This document shows, piece after piece, positions 8,747-18,221 of a DNA stretch of 64,000 bases. This stretch comes from Streptomyces sp. GESEQ-35 (GTDB lineage Bacteria > Actinomycetota > Actinomycetes > Streptomycetales > Streptomycetaceae), in contig NZ_JAFFSX010000023.1 of NCBI RefSeq assembly GCF_017948485.1, positions 124,001-188,000 of the forward strand. The letters are read 5' to 3'. The notes beneath the pieces were generated by a model, which saw only the letters and a program-made list of their open reading frames with translations, was not told the origin of the DNA and searched no databases. Position 1 is the stretch's first letter. Each line of letters opens with the position of its first letter. The position numbers and the translations under genes are program-made.

Positions 8747-9069
8747 CAGATGTCCTCACCCGTCCGCTTGGCAACGCGGATCTTGTTGCCTTCGTCGTCG
8801 AAGCGGAAACCGACACGCGTGACAACCTTGTTGCCGTCCTTCTCAACGACCAGCTGGACGTTGGAGACGTGGATCGGCGCCTCGGTCGTGACGATGCCGC
8901 CGGCCTGCGAACCGCGAGCGGTCGGACCGGCCTTGGTGTGCTTCTTGACCCGGTTGACACCCTCGACCAGGACGCGCTCCTCGCGCGGGAAAGCGGCAAT
9001 GACCTTGCCCTGCTTGCCCTTGTCCTTACCGGTGATGACCTGGACCAGGTCGCCCTTCTTGATCTTCAT
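8746..9069 (-). CDS. rplX: 50S ribosomal protein L24
   Basis: 107 aa with an N-terminal KOW motif (KKGDLVQVITGKDKGKQGKV). It is an early-assembly 50S protein near the polypeptide exit. It is 2 nt downstream of rplN. Confidence 0.97.
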   Translation of the reverse strand: MKIKKGDLVQVITGKDKGKQGKVIAAFPREERVLVEGVNRVKKHTKAGPTARGSQAGGIVTTEAPIHVSNVQLVVEKDGNKVVTRVGFRFDDEGNKIRVAKRTGEDI

Positions 9070-9071
9070 GC

Positions 9072-9440
9072 TTACAGCACCTCCGGCGCGAGCGAGATGA
9101 TCTTCATGAACTTCTTCTCGCGCAGCTCACGGCCGACCGGGCCGAAGATACGGGTGCCGCGAGGGTCGCCGTCGTTCTTCAGAATGACAGCGGCGTTCTC
9201 GTCGAAGCGGATGTACGAGCCGTCCGGACGGCGGCGCTCCTTGACGGTGCGAACGATGACCGCCTTGATGACGTCACCCTTCTTCACGTTGCCGCCGGGG
9301 ATCGCGTCCTTGACGGTGGCGACGATGACGTCACCGATGCCCGCGTAGCGGCGACCGGAGCCACCGAGCACACGGATGCAAAGGATCTCCTTCGCACCAG
9401 TGTTGTCGGCGACACGCAGTCGCGACTCCTGCTGGATCAC
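9072..9440 (-). CDS. rplN: 50S ribosomal protein L14
   Basis: 122 aa, the family standard length, from MIQQESRLRVADNTGAKE to EKKFMKIISLAPEVL. L14 forms an intersubunit bridge and is the docking site of the silencing factor RsfS. It is preceded by a 100-bp gap after rpsQ that contains an AGGAGAT-like ribosome site. Confidence 0.97.
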   Translation of the reverse strand: MIQQESRLRVADNTGAKEILCIRVLGGSGRRYAGIGDVIVATVKDAIPGGNVKKGDVIKAVIVRTVKERRRPDGSYIRFDENAAVILKNDGDPRGTRIFGPVGRELREKKFMKIISLAPEVL

Positions 9441-9540
9441 GTCTATCTCCTGTTTGTCTGCCGGTTCCCGGCAGGGGCTTCAGTGACGAAGCCCCTGCCG
9501 AGCCTGGCGGAACTGACCTGCGGGATTTGCCCCGCAGGAA

Positions 9541-9828
9541 TTACTTGGCCTTCTCGAGGATCTCGACGATGCGCCAGCGCTTCGTCGCGGACAGCGGACG
9601 CGTCTCCATGAGGAGGACACGGTCGCCGACGCCCGCAGCGTTCTGCTCGTCGTGCGCCTTGAGCTTGTTCGTACGGCGGATGACCTTGCCGTACAGGGCG
9701 TGCTTGACGCGGTCCTCGACGGCGACGACGACGGTCTTGTCCATCTTGTCGCTGACGACGAGACCCTCACGGGTCTTGCGGAAGCCGCGGGCCTCTGCAG
9801 TCTGCTCAGTCACGTTGCTCTCACTCAT
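9541..9828 (-). CDS. rpsQ: 30S ribosomal protein S17
   Basis: 95 aa. The OB-fold motif GLVVSDKMDKTVVVAVEDRVKH is clear. S17 binds 16S helix 11 and is a primary assembly protein. The ATG overlaps the rpmC stop. Confidence 0.97.
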   Translation of the reverse strand: MSESNVTEQTAEARGFRKTREGLVVSDKMDKTVVVAVEDRVKHALYGKVIRRTNKLKAHDEQNAAGVGDRVLLMETRPLSATKRWRIVEILEKAK

Positions 9829-10055
9829 CAGGCGCTCTCCACCGTCTCGATGCCCAGCTCGCGCTCACGCATCAGGGTGTAGATCCGCGCGATGTCCTTA
9901 CGGACGGCCTTGAGCCGACCGTGGTTCTCGAGCTGACCCGTCGCCGCCTGGAAGCGGAGGTTGAACAGCTCTTCCTTGGCTTCGCGGAGCTTGTTGAGCA
10001 GCTCCTCGTCACCCAGCTCGCGCAGCTCGGACGCCTTGGTACCGGCCGACATCAC
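9828..10055 (-). CDS. rpmC: 50S ribosomal protein L29
   Basis: 75 aa from MMSAGTKASELREL; the second Met gives 74 aa and is equally possible. It is helical, with the conserved LFNLRFQAATGQLENHGRLK. L29 surrounds the tunnel exit next to L23 and is part of the SRP and trigger-factor dock. The start overlaps the rplP stop. Confidence 0.96.
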   Translation of the reverse strand: MMSAGTKASELRELGDEELLNKLREAKEELFNLRFQAATGQLENHGRLKAVRKDIARIYTLMRERELGIETVESA

Positions 10056-10471
10056 GCTTCACCTGCCTCGCGCTTGACGATCTTGCACTTCATCGGCAGC
10101 TTGTGAGCCGCACGGGTCAGGGCCTCGCGCGCGATCTTCTCGTTGGGGTAGGACAGCTCGAACATGACCCGGCCCGGGTGCACGTTCGCGACCCACCACT
10201 CCGGAGAACCCTTACCGGAACCCATGCGGGTCTCGGCAGGCTTCTTCGTGAGCGGGCGGTCCGGGTAGATGTTGATCCAGACCTTGCCACCACGCTTGAT
10301 GTGGCGGGTCATGGCGATACGGGCCGCCTCGATCTGGCGGTTGGTCACGTACGCCGGCGTGAGGGCCTGGATGCCGTACTCGCCGAACGCAACCGTCGTA
10401 CCGCCCTTGGCCTGACCACGGCGCTTCGGGTGGTGCTGCTTGCGGTGCTTGACCCTACGGGGGATCAGCAT
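10052..10471 (-). CDS. rplP: 50S ribosomal protein L16
   Basis: 139 aa. It begins MLIPRRVKHRKQHHPKRRGQ and has the loop motif KPAETRMGSGKGSPEWWVA that reaches the peptidyl-transferase region. It is 5 nt downstream of rpsC. Confidence 0.97.
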   Translation of the reverse strand: MLIPRRVKHRKQHHPKRRGQAKGGTTVAFGEYGIQALTPAYVTNRQIEAARIAMTRHIKRGGKVWINIYPDRPLTKKPAETRMGSGKGSPEWWVANVHPGRVMFELSYPNEKIAREALTRAAHKLPMKCKIVKREAGEA

Positions 10472-10476
10472 GTCGG

Positions 10477-11328
10477 TCAGGCCTCCGTTCCGGTGCTCTC
10501 AGCCGGAGCGGCAGCGGCGGCGGGAGCCTCGGCCTTGGGGGCCTCGGCAGCCGGCGCGGACTGCTGCTGCGGCTTGCGGCCGCGGCCGCCACGCTCGCCA
10601 CCACGGCCACCGCCGCGGGCCGGGCGGTCGCCGCCCGCACCGCCACCACGGGCCGGGCGGTTACCCGCACGGGCAGCGGCGTTCTCGGCGCGGACCTCGG
10701 CGATGTTCTTGACATCGCCCTTGTAGATCCAGACCTTCACACCGATACGGCCGAAGGTCGTCTTGGCCTCGAAGAAGCCGTAGTCGACGTTTGCGCGGAG
10801 CGTGTGCAGGGGCACACGGCCCTCGCGGTAGAACTCCGAGCGGGACATCTCGGCGCCGCCGAGACGGCCACCGCACTGGATCTTGATGCCCTTGGCGCCC
10901 GCCTTCATCGCCGACTGCATGCTCTTACGCATGGCACGGCGGAAGGAGACACGGGAGGACAGCTGCTCGGCGACGGCCTGGGCCACCAGCTGAGCGTCCG
11001 TCTCCGGGTTCTTGACCTCGAGGATGTTCAGCTGGACCTGCTTGCCGGTCAGCTTCTCCAGGTCACCGCGGATGCGGTCGGCCTCGGCGCCACGACGGCC
11101 GATGACGATGCCCGGGCGCGCGGTGTGGATGTCCACACGGACGCGGTCACGGGTGCGCTCGATCTCCACCTTCGAGATACCGGCGCGCTCCATGCCGGAC
11201 GTCATCATCCGACGGATGGCGACGTCTTCCTTGACGTAGTCCTTGTACAGCTTGTCGGCGTACCAACGCGACTTGAAGTCGGTCGTGATACCGAGCCGGA
11301 ACCCATGCGGGTTTACCTTCTGGCCCAT
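10477..11328 (-). CDS. rpsC: 30S ribosomal protein S3 with an RGG-rich tail
   Basis: 283 aa. A KH domain (IVIGRRGAEADRIRGDLEKLTG) and the C-domain (KGIKIQCGGRLGGAEMSR) fill residues 1-215. S3 lies at the mRNA entry tunnel. The last 65 or so residues are an extension: several RGGG, RGG and GGRG blocks, a QQQ, then an Ala/Pro/Glu stretch. This is longer than the roughly 230-aa E. coli protein and resembles other Streptomyces S3. The start overlaps the rplV stop. Confidence 0.97.
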   Translation of the reverse strand: MGQKVNPHGFRLGITTDFKSRWYADKLYKDYVKEDVAIRRMMTSGMERAGISKVEIERTRDRVRVDIHTARPGIVIGRRGAEADRIRGDLEKLTGKQVQLNILEVKNPETDAQLVAQAVAEQLSSRVSFRRAMRKSMQSAMKAGAKGIKIQCGGRLGGAEMSRSEFYREGRVPLHTLRANVDYGFFEAKTTFGRIGVKVWIYKGDVKNIAEVRAENAAARAGNRPARGGGAGGDRPARGGGRGGERGGRGRKPQQQSAPAAEAPKAEAPAAAAAPAESTGTEA

Positions 11329-11675
11329 TACCGGGTTCCTTCCTTGCTGCTGACGACCACGGTGATGTGGCTGGTCCGCTTGCGGATCCGGTAGGCACGG
11401 CCCTGGGCGCGCGGACGGAACCGCTTCAGGGTCGGACCCTCGTCGACGTACGCCTCGGAAACGAAGAGGCTGTCGGCATCGGTGTGGTCGTAATTGTGCG
11501 CGGCGTTGGCGATGGCGCTGTCCAGCACCTTGCCCACCGGCTGGCTGGCGGCCTGCGGGGCGAAACGCAGGACCGCCTGAGCCTCCGTGGCGTCCATGCC
11601 ACGGATGAGGTCCACCACGCGGCGGGCCTTCATGGGCGTGACGCGGATGTACCGCGCCTGGGCCCTGGCTTCCAT
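11328..11675 (-). CDS. rplV: 50S ribosomal protein L22
   Basis: 115 aa from MEARAQARYIRVTPMKARRV. An in-frame ATG eight codons upstream (11699) is possible, but GAAGGGAC sits correctly before the chosen ATG, and this length matches the Streptomyces protein as I remember it. L22 lines the exit tunnel; its beta-hairpin is in the middle of the protein (PTLKRFRPRAQGRA). Confidence 0.93.
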   Translation of the reverse strand: MEARAQARYIRVTPMKARRVVDLIRGMDATEAQAVLRFAPQAASQPVGKVLDSAIANAAHNYDHTDADSLFVSEAYVDEGPTLKRFRPRAQGRAYRIRKRTSHITVVVSSKEGTR

Positions 11676-11715
11676 GGTTGTCCCTTCAGTGTTTGTCATG
11701 GTCGTTCACCCCGCC

Positions 11716-11997
11716 TTAGCGGCGCTTCGACTTCCGGTCGTCCTTGACGTGACCCCGGAAGGTGCGCGTCGGCGAGAACTCGCCGAGCTTGTGGCCGACC
11801 ATGGACTCGGTGACAAACACCGGGATGTGGGTCTTGCCGTTGTGCACCGCGATCGTGTGGCCCAGCATGGCCGGGACGATCATCGAGCGACGGGACCAGG
11901 TCTTGATGACGTTCTTGGAACCGGCTTCGTTCTGGGCGTCCACCTTCTTGATCAGGTGGTCGTCGACGAAGGGCCCCTTCTTGAGACTGCGCGGCAT
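11716..11997 (-). CDS. rpsS: 30S ribosomal protein S19
   Basis: 93 aa, begins MPRSLKKGPFVDDHLIKKV and has the signature GKTHIPVFVTESMVGHKLGE. S19 pairs with S13 in the 30S head. It is placed rplB-rpsS-rplV as in the canonical S10 operon. Confidence 0.97.
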   Translation of the reverse strand: MPRSLKKGPFVDDHLIKKVDAQNEAGSKNVIKTWSRRSMIVPAMLGHTIAVHNGKTHIPVFVTESMVGHKLGEFSPTRTFRGHVKDDRKSKRR

Positions 11998-12009
11998 CTA
12001 AACCCGCTC

Positions 12010-12846
12010 CTAGCGCTTCTTGTTCGTCTTGCGGCGGCGGACGATGTACTTGTTCGACGCCTTCTTGGGCGAACGAGTACGACCTTCCTTCTGACCCCAG
12101 GGGCTGACCGGGTGGCGACCACCGGAGGTCTTGCCCTCACCACCACCGTGGGGGTGGTCAACCGGGTTCATCGCCACACCGCGAACGGTCGGGCGGACGC
12201 CCAGCCAGCGCTTGCGCCCGGCCTTGCCCCAGTTGATGTTGGACTGCTCGGCATTGCCGACCTCGCCGACCGTGGCGCGGCAGCGCTGGTCGACCAGGCG
12301 GATCTCACCGGACGGCATGCGGAGGTGGGCCATCGAGCCCTCCTTCGCGAGCAGCTGCACGGAGGCACCGGCGGAACGGGCGAACTTGGCGCCGCCACCG
12401 GGACGGAGCTCGATCGCGTGGATCGTGGTACCGACCGGGATGTTGCGGAGCGCCAGGTTGTTGCCCGGCTTGATGTCGGCCCCGGGACCGTTCTCGACGC
12501 GGTCGCCCTGCGACAGGTTGCGGGGGGCGAGGATGTAACGCTTCTCGCCGTCCGCGTAGTGCAGCAGCGCGATGCGCGCGGTGCGGTTGGGGTCGTACTC
12601 GATGTGCGCGACCTTCGCCGGCACGCCGTCCTTGTCATGGCGACGGAAGTCGATGACACGGTAGGCGCGCTTGTGTCCGCCACCCTGGTGGCGAACGGTC
12701 ACACGACCGGCGTTGTTACGGCCGCCCTTGCTGTGCAGCGGGCGGACCAGCGACTTCTCCGGCGTGGACCGCGTGACCTCGACGAAGTCGGCGACGCTGG
12801 AGCCGCGACGGCCCGGCGTAGTCGGCTTGTACTTGCGGATTCCCAT
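12010..12846 (-). CDS. rplB: 50S ribosomal protein L2
   Basis: 278 aa. L2 is a primary 23S-binding protein near the peptidyl-transferase centre. The RNA-binding OB and SH3 domains are followed by the near-invariant GVAMNPVDHPHGGGEGK, whose His is critical in the family, and a basic Lys/Arg tail. Confidence 0.97.
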   Translation of the reverse strand: MGIRKYKPTTPGRRGSSVADFVEVTRSTPEKSLVRPLHSKGGRNNAGRVTVRHQGGGHKRAYRVIDFRRHDKDGVPAKVAHIEYDPNRTARIALLHYADGEKRYILAPRNLSQGDRVENGPGADIKPGNNLALRNIPVGTTIHAIELRPGGGAKFARSAGASVQLLAKEGSMAHLRMPSGEIRLVDQRCRATVGEVGNAEQSNINWGKAGRKRWLGVRPTVRGVAMNPVDHPHGGGEGKTSGGRHPVSPWGQKEGRTRSPKKASNKYIVRRRKTNKKR

Positions 12847-12884
12847 TTCTCAGTCCTCGTCCGATATCGGACGATCCGACCCGC

Positions 12885-13304
12885 TTACGCGGTCGGACCG
12901 CCGAAGATGTCGATACGGTCGCCCTCAGCGAGGGTCACGATCGCGCGCTTGGTGGCCGCACGCTGGCCGAAGCCGGTGCGGGTCCGCTTGCGCTTGCCCT
13001 GGCGGTTGATCGTGTTGACCCCGGTGACCTTGACCGAGAAGACCGCCTGGACGGCCTGCTTGATCTGGGTCTTGTTGGCACTCGGGTCGACCAGGAACGT
13101 GTACTTGTTCTCGTCGATGAGCGCGTAGCTCTTCTCCGACACGACCGGCTTCAGCAGGACGTCACGGGGGTCCGTGTACGACTTGCTCAGCGGGGTGACG
13201 ACGGTGTTCTTGCCCTCGGCCTCGTGGCGACGCGCCTTGGCGACGCGCGCGACCTTCTTGGCCTTGGCGGCCTTGGAGGCGATGGAGGGGTGACGGATAG
13301 CCAT
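12885..13304 (-). CDS. rplW: 50S ribosomal protein L23
   Basis: 139 aa. The core from DPRDVLLKPVVSEKSY onward is canonical. About 45 basic N-terminal residues (ASKAAKAKKVARVAKARRH) make it longer than the roughly 100-aa E. coli protein. L23 is the trigger-factor and SRP dock at the tunnel exit. The start overlaps the rplD stop. Confidence 0.95.
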   Translation of the reverse strand: MAIRHPSIASKAAKAKKVARVAKARRHEAEGKNTVVTPLSKSYTDPRDVLLKPVVSEKSYALIDENKYTFLVDPSANKTQIKQAVQAVFSVKVTGVNTINRQGKRKRTRTGFGQRAATKRAIVTLAEGDRIDIFGGPTA

Positions 13305-13960
13305 CAGGCCTCGCTCCCTTCGGTGTCATTGGCCTTCGGGCCGGACACGAAGGACTCGAAAGCGGCCTGGGTGAAGACCACGTCGTCCGAGACGAGAACG
13401 TCGTACGTGTTCAGCTGGCCCGGCTCCAGGATGTGGACCTGGGGCAGGTTGCGGGCGGACAGCCACGCGGCCTCGTCGGCACGGTCGATGACGAGCAGCA
13501 GGTTCTTGCGCTCGCTGATCTTGCCGAAGAGCGTCTTCGCGGCCTTCGTCGAAGGCGACTCGCCCTCGATGACGCCGGAGACGACGTGGATGCGGTTGTT
13601 GCGGGCCCGGTCGGTGAGGGCGTGGCGCAGGGCCGCGGCCTTCATCTTCTTCGGGGTCCGCTGCGAGTAGTCACGCGGCTGCGGGCCGTGGACGACGCCA
13701 CCGCCGGCGAACTGCGGCGCACGGGTCGAACCCTGACGGGCGCGGCCGGTGCCCTTCTGGCGGTAAGGCTTCTTGCCACCACCACGGACTTCACCGCGGG
13801 TCTTGGTCTTGTGGGTGCCCTGGCGGGCAGCGGCCAGCTGTGCGACGACGACCTGGTGAAGCAGCGGAACGCTGATCTTCTCCACGTCGAAGATCTCCGC
13901 GGGGAGCTCGACGCTACCGGCCTTCTCGCCAGCGGGCGAAAGGATGTCAACAGTGCTCAT
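13304..13960 (-). CDS. rplD: 50S ribosomal protein L4
   Basis: 218 aa from MSTVDILSPAGEKAGSVELP. The open frame extends to 14062, but the upstream part overlaps rplC and is rejected. The long loop GTHKTKTRGEVRGGGKKPYR that reaches into the exit tunnel is present. rplC ends 7 nt upstream. Confidence 0.96.
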   Translation of the reverse strand: MSTVDILSPAGEKAGSVELPAEIFDVEKISVPLLHQVVVAQLAAARQGTHKTKTRGEVRGGGKKPYRQKGTGRARQGSTRAPQFAGGGVVHGPQPRDYSQRTPKKMKAAALRHALTDRARNNRIHVVSGVIEGESPSTKAAKTLFGKISERKNLLLVIDRADEAAWLSARNLPQVHILEPGQLNTYDVLVSDDVVFTQAAFESFVSGPKANDTEGSEA

Positions 13961-13967
13961 CGGTACC

Positions 13968-14612
13968 TCAGGCCCCCTTGGCCGCGGTGCGGACCAGGAC
14001 GAGGCCGCCGTTCGGACCGGGAACCGCGCCCTTGATGAGCAGCAGACCCTTCTCCGCGTCAACGGCGTGGACGGTCAGGTTCTGGGTGGTGACCCGCTCG
14101 TTGCCCATACGCCCCGCCATGCGGAGGCCCTTGAACACACGGCCCGGGGTGGCGCAGCCACCGATGGAACCGGGAGAGCGGTGCTTGCGCTGGGTGCCGT
14201 GACCGGCGCCGAGGCCCTTGAAGTTGTGACGCTTCATGACACCGGCGAAGCCCTTGCCCTTGCTCTTGCCGGTCACGTCCACCTTGACGCCGGCCTCGAA
14301 GACCTCCGCGGAGATCTCCTGACCCAGCGTGTACTCGGAGGCGTCCGCGGTGCGGATCTCGACGAGGTGGCGGCGGGGCGTGACGTCGGCCTTGGCGAAG
14401 TGGCCCTTGAGGGGCTTGTTCACCTTGCGCGGGTCGATCTCGCCGAAGGCGATCTGGACCGACTCGTAGCCGTCACTGTCATTCGTACGGACCTGGGTCA
14501 CGACGTTCGGGCCGGCCTTGACGACGGTGACCGGAACAACACGGTTGTTCTCGTCCCACACCTGCGTCATGCCGAGCTTCTCGCCCAGGATGCCCTTGAT
14601 CTGCTTAGCCAT
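13968..14612 (-). CDS. rplC: 50S ribosomal protein L3
   Basis: 214 aa, begins MAKQIKGILGEKLGMTQVWD. The GFAGVMKRHNFKG and RKHRSPGSIGG motifs form the loop near the peptidyl-transferase centre, where pleuromutilin-resistance substitutions are known in other bacteria. It is 17 nt downstream of rpsJ. Confidence 0.97.
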   Translation of the reverse strand: MAKQIKGILGEKLGMTQVWDENNRVVPVTVVKAGPNVVTQVRTNDSDGYESVQIAFGEIDPRKVNKPLKGHFAKADVTPRRHLVEIRTADASEYTLGQEISAEVFEAGVKVDVTGKSKGKGFAGVMKRHNFKGLGAGHGTQRKHRSPGSIGGCATPGRVFKGLRMAGRMGNERVTTQNLTVHAVDAEKGLLLIKGAVPGPNGGLVLVRTAAKGA

Positions 14613-14629
14613 TCTCAGATCACCGACCC

Positions 14630-14938
14630 TCAGAGCTTGATCTCGATGTCGACACCGGCCGGGAGGTCGAGTCGCATCAGAGAGTCAACGGTCTTGGGGG
14701 TCGGGTCGAGGATGTCGATCAGGCGCTTGTGCGTGCGCATCTCGAAGTGCTCGCGCGAGTCCTTGTACTTGTGCGGCGACTTGATGACGCAGTACACGTT
14801 CTTCTCAGTGGGCAGCGGCACCGGGCCCGCGACCGACGCACCAGTGCGGGTCACCGTCTCGACGATCTTCTTCGCCGAGGAGTCGATGACCTCGTGGTCG
14901 TAGGCCTTGAGCCGGATGCGGATCTTCTGTCCCGCCAT
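14630..14938 (-). CDS. rpsJ: 30S ribosomal protein S10 / NusE
   Basis: 102 aa, begins MAGQKIRIRLKAYDHEVIDS. S10 acts in the 30S head and, as NusE, in antitermination and transcription-translation coupling with NusG (41504-42358). It is the first gene of the S10 operon, preceded by a 482-bp regulatory region with an element shared with rpsL. Confidence 0.97.
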   Translation of the reverse strand: MAGQKIRIRLKAYDHEVIDSSAKKIVETVTRTGASVAGPVPLPTEKNVYCVIKSPHKYKDSREHFEMRTHKRLIDILDPTPKTVDSLMRLDLPAGVDIEIKL

Positions 14939-14995
14939 GGCTACTCAGCAATCCTGTCTCTCGTACGCTCTGGAACCCGGTGTTCGCTTCGTTTC

Positions 14996-15022
14996 CGCCG
15001 ACCCACGCGGTCGGGTGTGTCG
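14996..15022 (-). promoter_or_regulatory. 27-bp leader element, copy A (rpsJ)
   Basis: On the transcribed strand the core is CACCCGACCGCGTGGGTCGG, which can fold as CCGACC-GCGTG-GGTCGG. All 27 bases are identical to 21284-21310 upstream of rpsL. It ends 57 nt before the rpsJ ATG. It is either a core-promoter or initial-transcript element or a leader hairpin. Confidence 0.65.
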
Positions 15023-15038
15023 CACTCCCACTGACACA

Positions 15039-15058
15039 GATGTCCCATATGGAACATC
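15039..15058. promoter_or_regulatory. 20-bp near-palindrome upstream of rpsJ
   Basis: GATGTCCCATATGGAACATC reads as a palindrome with one mismatched pair (18 of 20 positions), about 100-120 nt upstream of rpsJ. The size and symmetry suit an operator for a dimeric regulator. No regulator is known to me for this sequence. Confidence 0.4.
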
Positions 15059-15420
15059 CCTTGCTGGGGAACACGGCCCTTCCGGAACCGCAAGCCGAGG
15101 GCGACTGCATCTATTAGCTGACGCGGGCCACCGGGTGCCTGGCCTGTGCTGCACTGACACTTCCCGGAAGATTCCCGTACGTCCGCCCCAGCGCTGCCGT
15201 AAGGCAGTTAGGGCGACGAGTACTGTGGGACTCGCTTCCGGTCCTCCCGGCGGGAGGCGCGCAGCATCAACACTCGACCGAGCAACTCGGACAGTCTGCC
15301 ATATGGGGCAGGGGGCTGGCCAATCGAGCCGGAGAGAATACCCCGAGGGTGACGTAGGTCAAACACCGGTGCGTGCCGCGCGGCCCGCGGCGAGTCCCCA
15401 CCGAGTCCGCCCAGGCCTTC

Positions 15421-16605
15421 TCAGGCCGCCCGCTGGAAGTCCCGCAACCGTACGAAGGAAGAGTCCAGCCCTCTCTTCAACGCCCGCGCCACCGGCCGTT
15501 CCACGAGTCGGTGCACCAGCCAGGCCAGCACCAGGAACCCGGCGATGAGGCCCGCGATCAGCAACCGCGGGTCCAACGTGTTGTGCAGGCGGCTGATGAG
15601 CACCGTTCCGGCGACGTAGTGCACGAGATAGAGCGGGTAGGTCAGGGAGCCCGCCGTCACCAGCCACTTCCACTGGATGCGGTCGGTGTAGCCGAGGGCG
15701 ACGGCGACCATGAACAGCATGAAGGCGGTGAAGATGACCACCGCGCCGCGCCAGCTGCTGACCCCCTCGTGCCCGACCCGCTCCCCCAGCTCCAGTTGGC
15801 CCATGAGCCAGGCCATCGCGAGGATGCCCCACAGCAGCAGGTCCTGGCCGAAGCGGTGCATCAGGTAGAGGGCGAGGCCGGCGATGAAGTACCAGGCGGC
15901 GCTCGGGTCGGCGACCAGCACCATCAGCGGGAACTTGGAGATCGGGGCGAGCATCGCGGCGGCGCCCCAGACGCAGCAGAAGATGACGACCCTGCGGTAG
16001 GTCAGGCCCATGGCGACGACGATGAGGAACAGCAGATAGAAACGGAGCTCGGACCAGAGGGTCCAGTACACGCCGTCGACGTTCGGAACGCCCGAACCCG
16101 CTTGCAGCATCGTCAGGTTGAACAGGACCTTCCGCATCGACAGCCGCTCCCACACCCCGGGCATGAGCACCAGCACGGCCGTCGTGAAGAAGACGGCGAA
16201 CCAGTAGGCGGGGTAGAGGCGGATCACCCGGGACACGAAGAAGTCCTTCGGCGTACGGCCCCAGCAGGACATGCAGATCACAAAGCCGCTGATCACGAAG
16301 AAGATCTCGACGCCGATCCAGCCGAAGGACGAGATGCGGAACACCGTCGGCATGATCTCGGACACCGGCCGGTCCCAGATCACGTTGCCCGGCCTGTCGA
16401 CCCGGCTGGTGCCGACGAAGTGGTGCAGGACCACCATCAGGGCGGCGAGCAGGCGGATGCCGTCGACGACATAGAGCCGCGGGCGCTTCCGCAAGGCGGC
16501 GCGGGTGGACGTGCTTGGGCTCGGTGTGGGCGTCAGCTGTGGTGGGCGTTCGGCCACCACCGCCGGCATCGGCACCGACAAACGGCTGCGCACACCCTGC
16601 ATCAA
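15421..16605 (-). CDS. Acyltransferase 3 family membrane protein
   Basis: 394 aa. It is an OafA/YrhL-type integral membrane acyltransferase, which typically O-acylates cell-surface glycans, antibiotics or lipids. After a roughly 35-residue cytoplasmic Pro/Thr-rich start come YVVDGIRLLAALMVVLHHF, whose His is the family active-site candidate, then GVEIFFVISGFVI and SRVIRLYPAYWFAVFF, all diagnostic, and about ten hydrophobic segments. It has no attached SGNH domain. It is the only gene between tuf and rpsJ. From memory, S. coelicolor has several dozen genes there, so this interval is variable. Substrate unknown. Confidence 0.85.
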   Translation of the reverse strand: MMQGVRSRLSVPMPAVVAERPPQLTPTPSPSTSTRAALRKRPRLYVVDGIRLLAALMVVLHHFVGTSRVDRPGNVIWDRPVSEIMPTVFRISSFGWIGVEIFFVISGFVICMSCWGRTPKDFFVSRVIRLYPAYWFAVFFTTAVLVLMPGVWERLSMRKVLFNLTMLQAGSGVPNVDGVYWTLWSELRFYLLFLIVVAMGLTYRRVVIFCCVWGAAAMLAPISKFPLMVLVADPSAAWYFIAGLALYLMHRFGQDLLLWGILAMAWLMGQLELGERVGHEGVSSWRGAVVIFTAFMLFMVAVALGYTDRIQWKWLVTAGSLTYPLYLVHYVAGTVLISRLHNTLDPRLLIAGLIAGFLVLAWLVHRLVERPVARALKRGLDSSFVRLRDFQRAA

Positions 16606-16817
16606 GAGACCTGGCCATCCTCGGTAGTTGCTCGGGGCCCGGCGGCCACGGACGACCGCTTCACGCTACGGCTGTACGTTCCGCCCCACCGGGACAGAAA
16701 AGAACATTCCCCCCGCACGCACTCCGAAATTCCCGGAACTCTTGCTAATCCGCCCCACAACGTTCGACTAGGTTTCACCTTGCAAGAGCACAACCATCGG
16801 GCATGTTCGAAAAAGAA

Positions 16818-16851
16818 AAGGCCCGTACGACCGAAGTCATACGGGCCCTTT
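16818..16851 (-). terminator. Intrinsic terminator after tuf
   Basis: AAGGGCCCGTATGAC, loop TTCG, GTCGTACGGGCCTT, followed on the transcribed strand by TTCTTTTTC. A long stem with one mismatch, a tetraloop and a T-rich tail make this one of the clearest terminators in the window. It lies 21 nt beyond the tuf stop. Confidence 0.88.
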
Positions 16852-16872
16852 CAGAGATCTACCAGGTCAAGA

Positions 16873-18066
<1,194 letters not shown>

Positions 18067-18143
18067 TGGGGTCCTCCTGTGGAGTGGTTCTGAACGCCTT
18101 GCTTCATCGGCGCCAGGTGATCTTTGCTGGAAAGCCCGGGCCC

Positions 18144-18178
18144 GGGGCATTCTCACCATGATTGTGGCGGAATGCCCC
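18144..18178 (-). terminator. Inverted repeat between fusA and tuf
   Basis: GGGGCATTC and GAATGCCCC with a 17-nt spacer, 44-78 nt beyond the fusA stop. There is no T tract, so it may be a partial terminator, an RNA-processing site or part of the independent tuf promoter region. Confidence 0.5.
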
Positions 18179-18221
18179 CTGAGGCTCCGGAGTCAAGCCT
18201 AAAGCGTGTGAACGGAGTGCG

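Larger units (their letters stand above)
14939..15420 (-). promoter_or_regulatory. S10-operon upstream region (482 bp, no gene)
   Basis: No convincing gene. It holds the 27-bp element shared with rpsL (14996-15022), a 20-bp near-palindrome (15039-15058) and a second CCATATGG at about 15299-15306. I could not fix a -35/-10 pair with confidence, but the promoter for the whole S10-spc block must lie here or further upstream. Confidence 0.6.
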
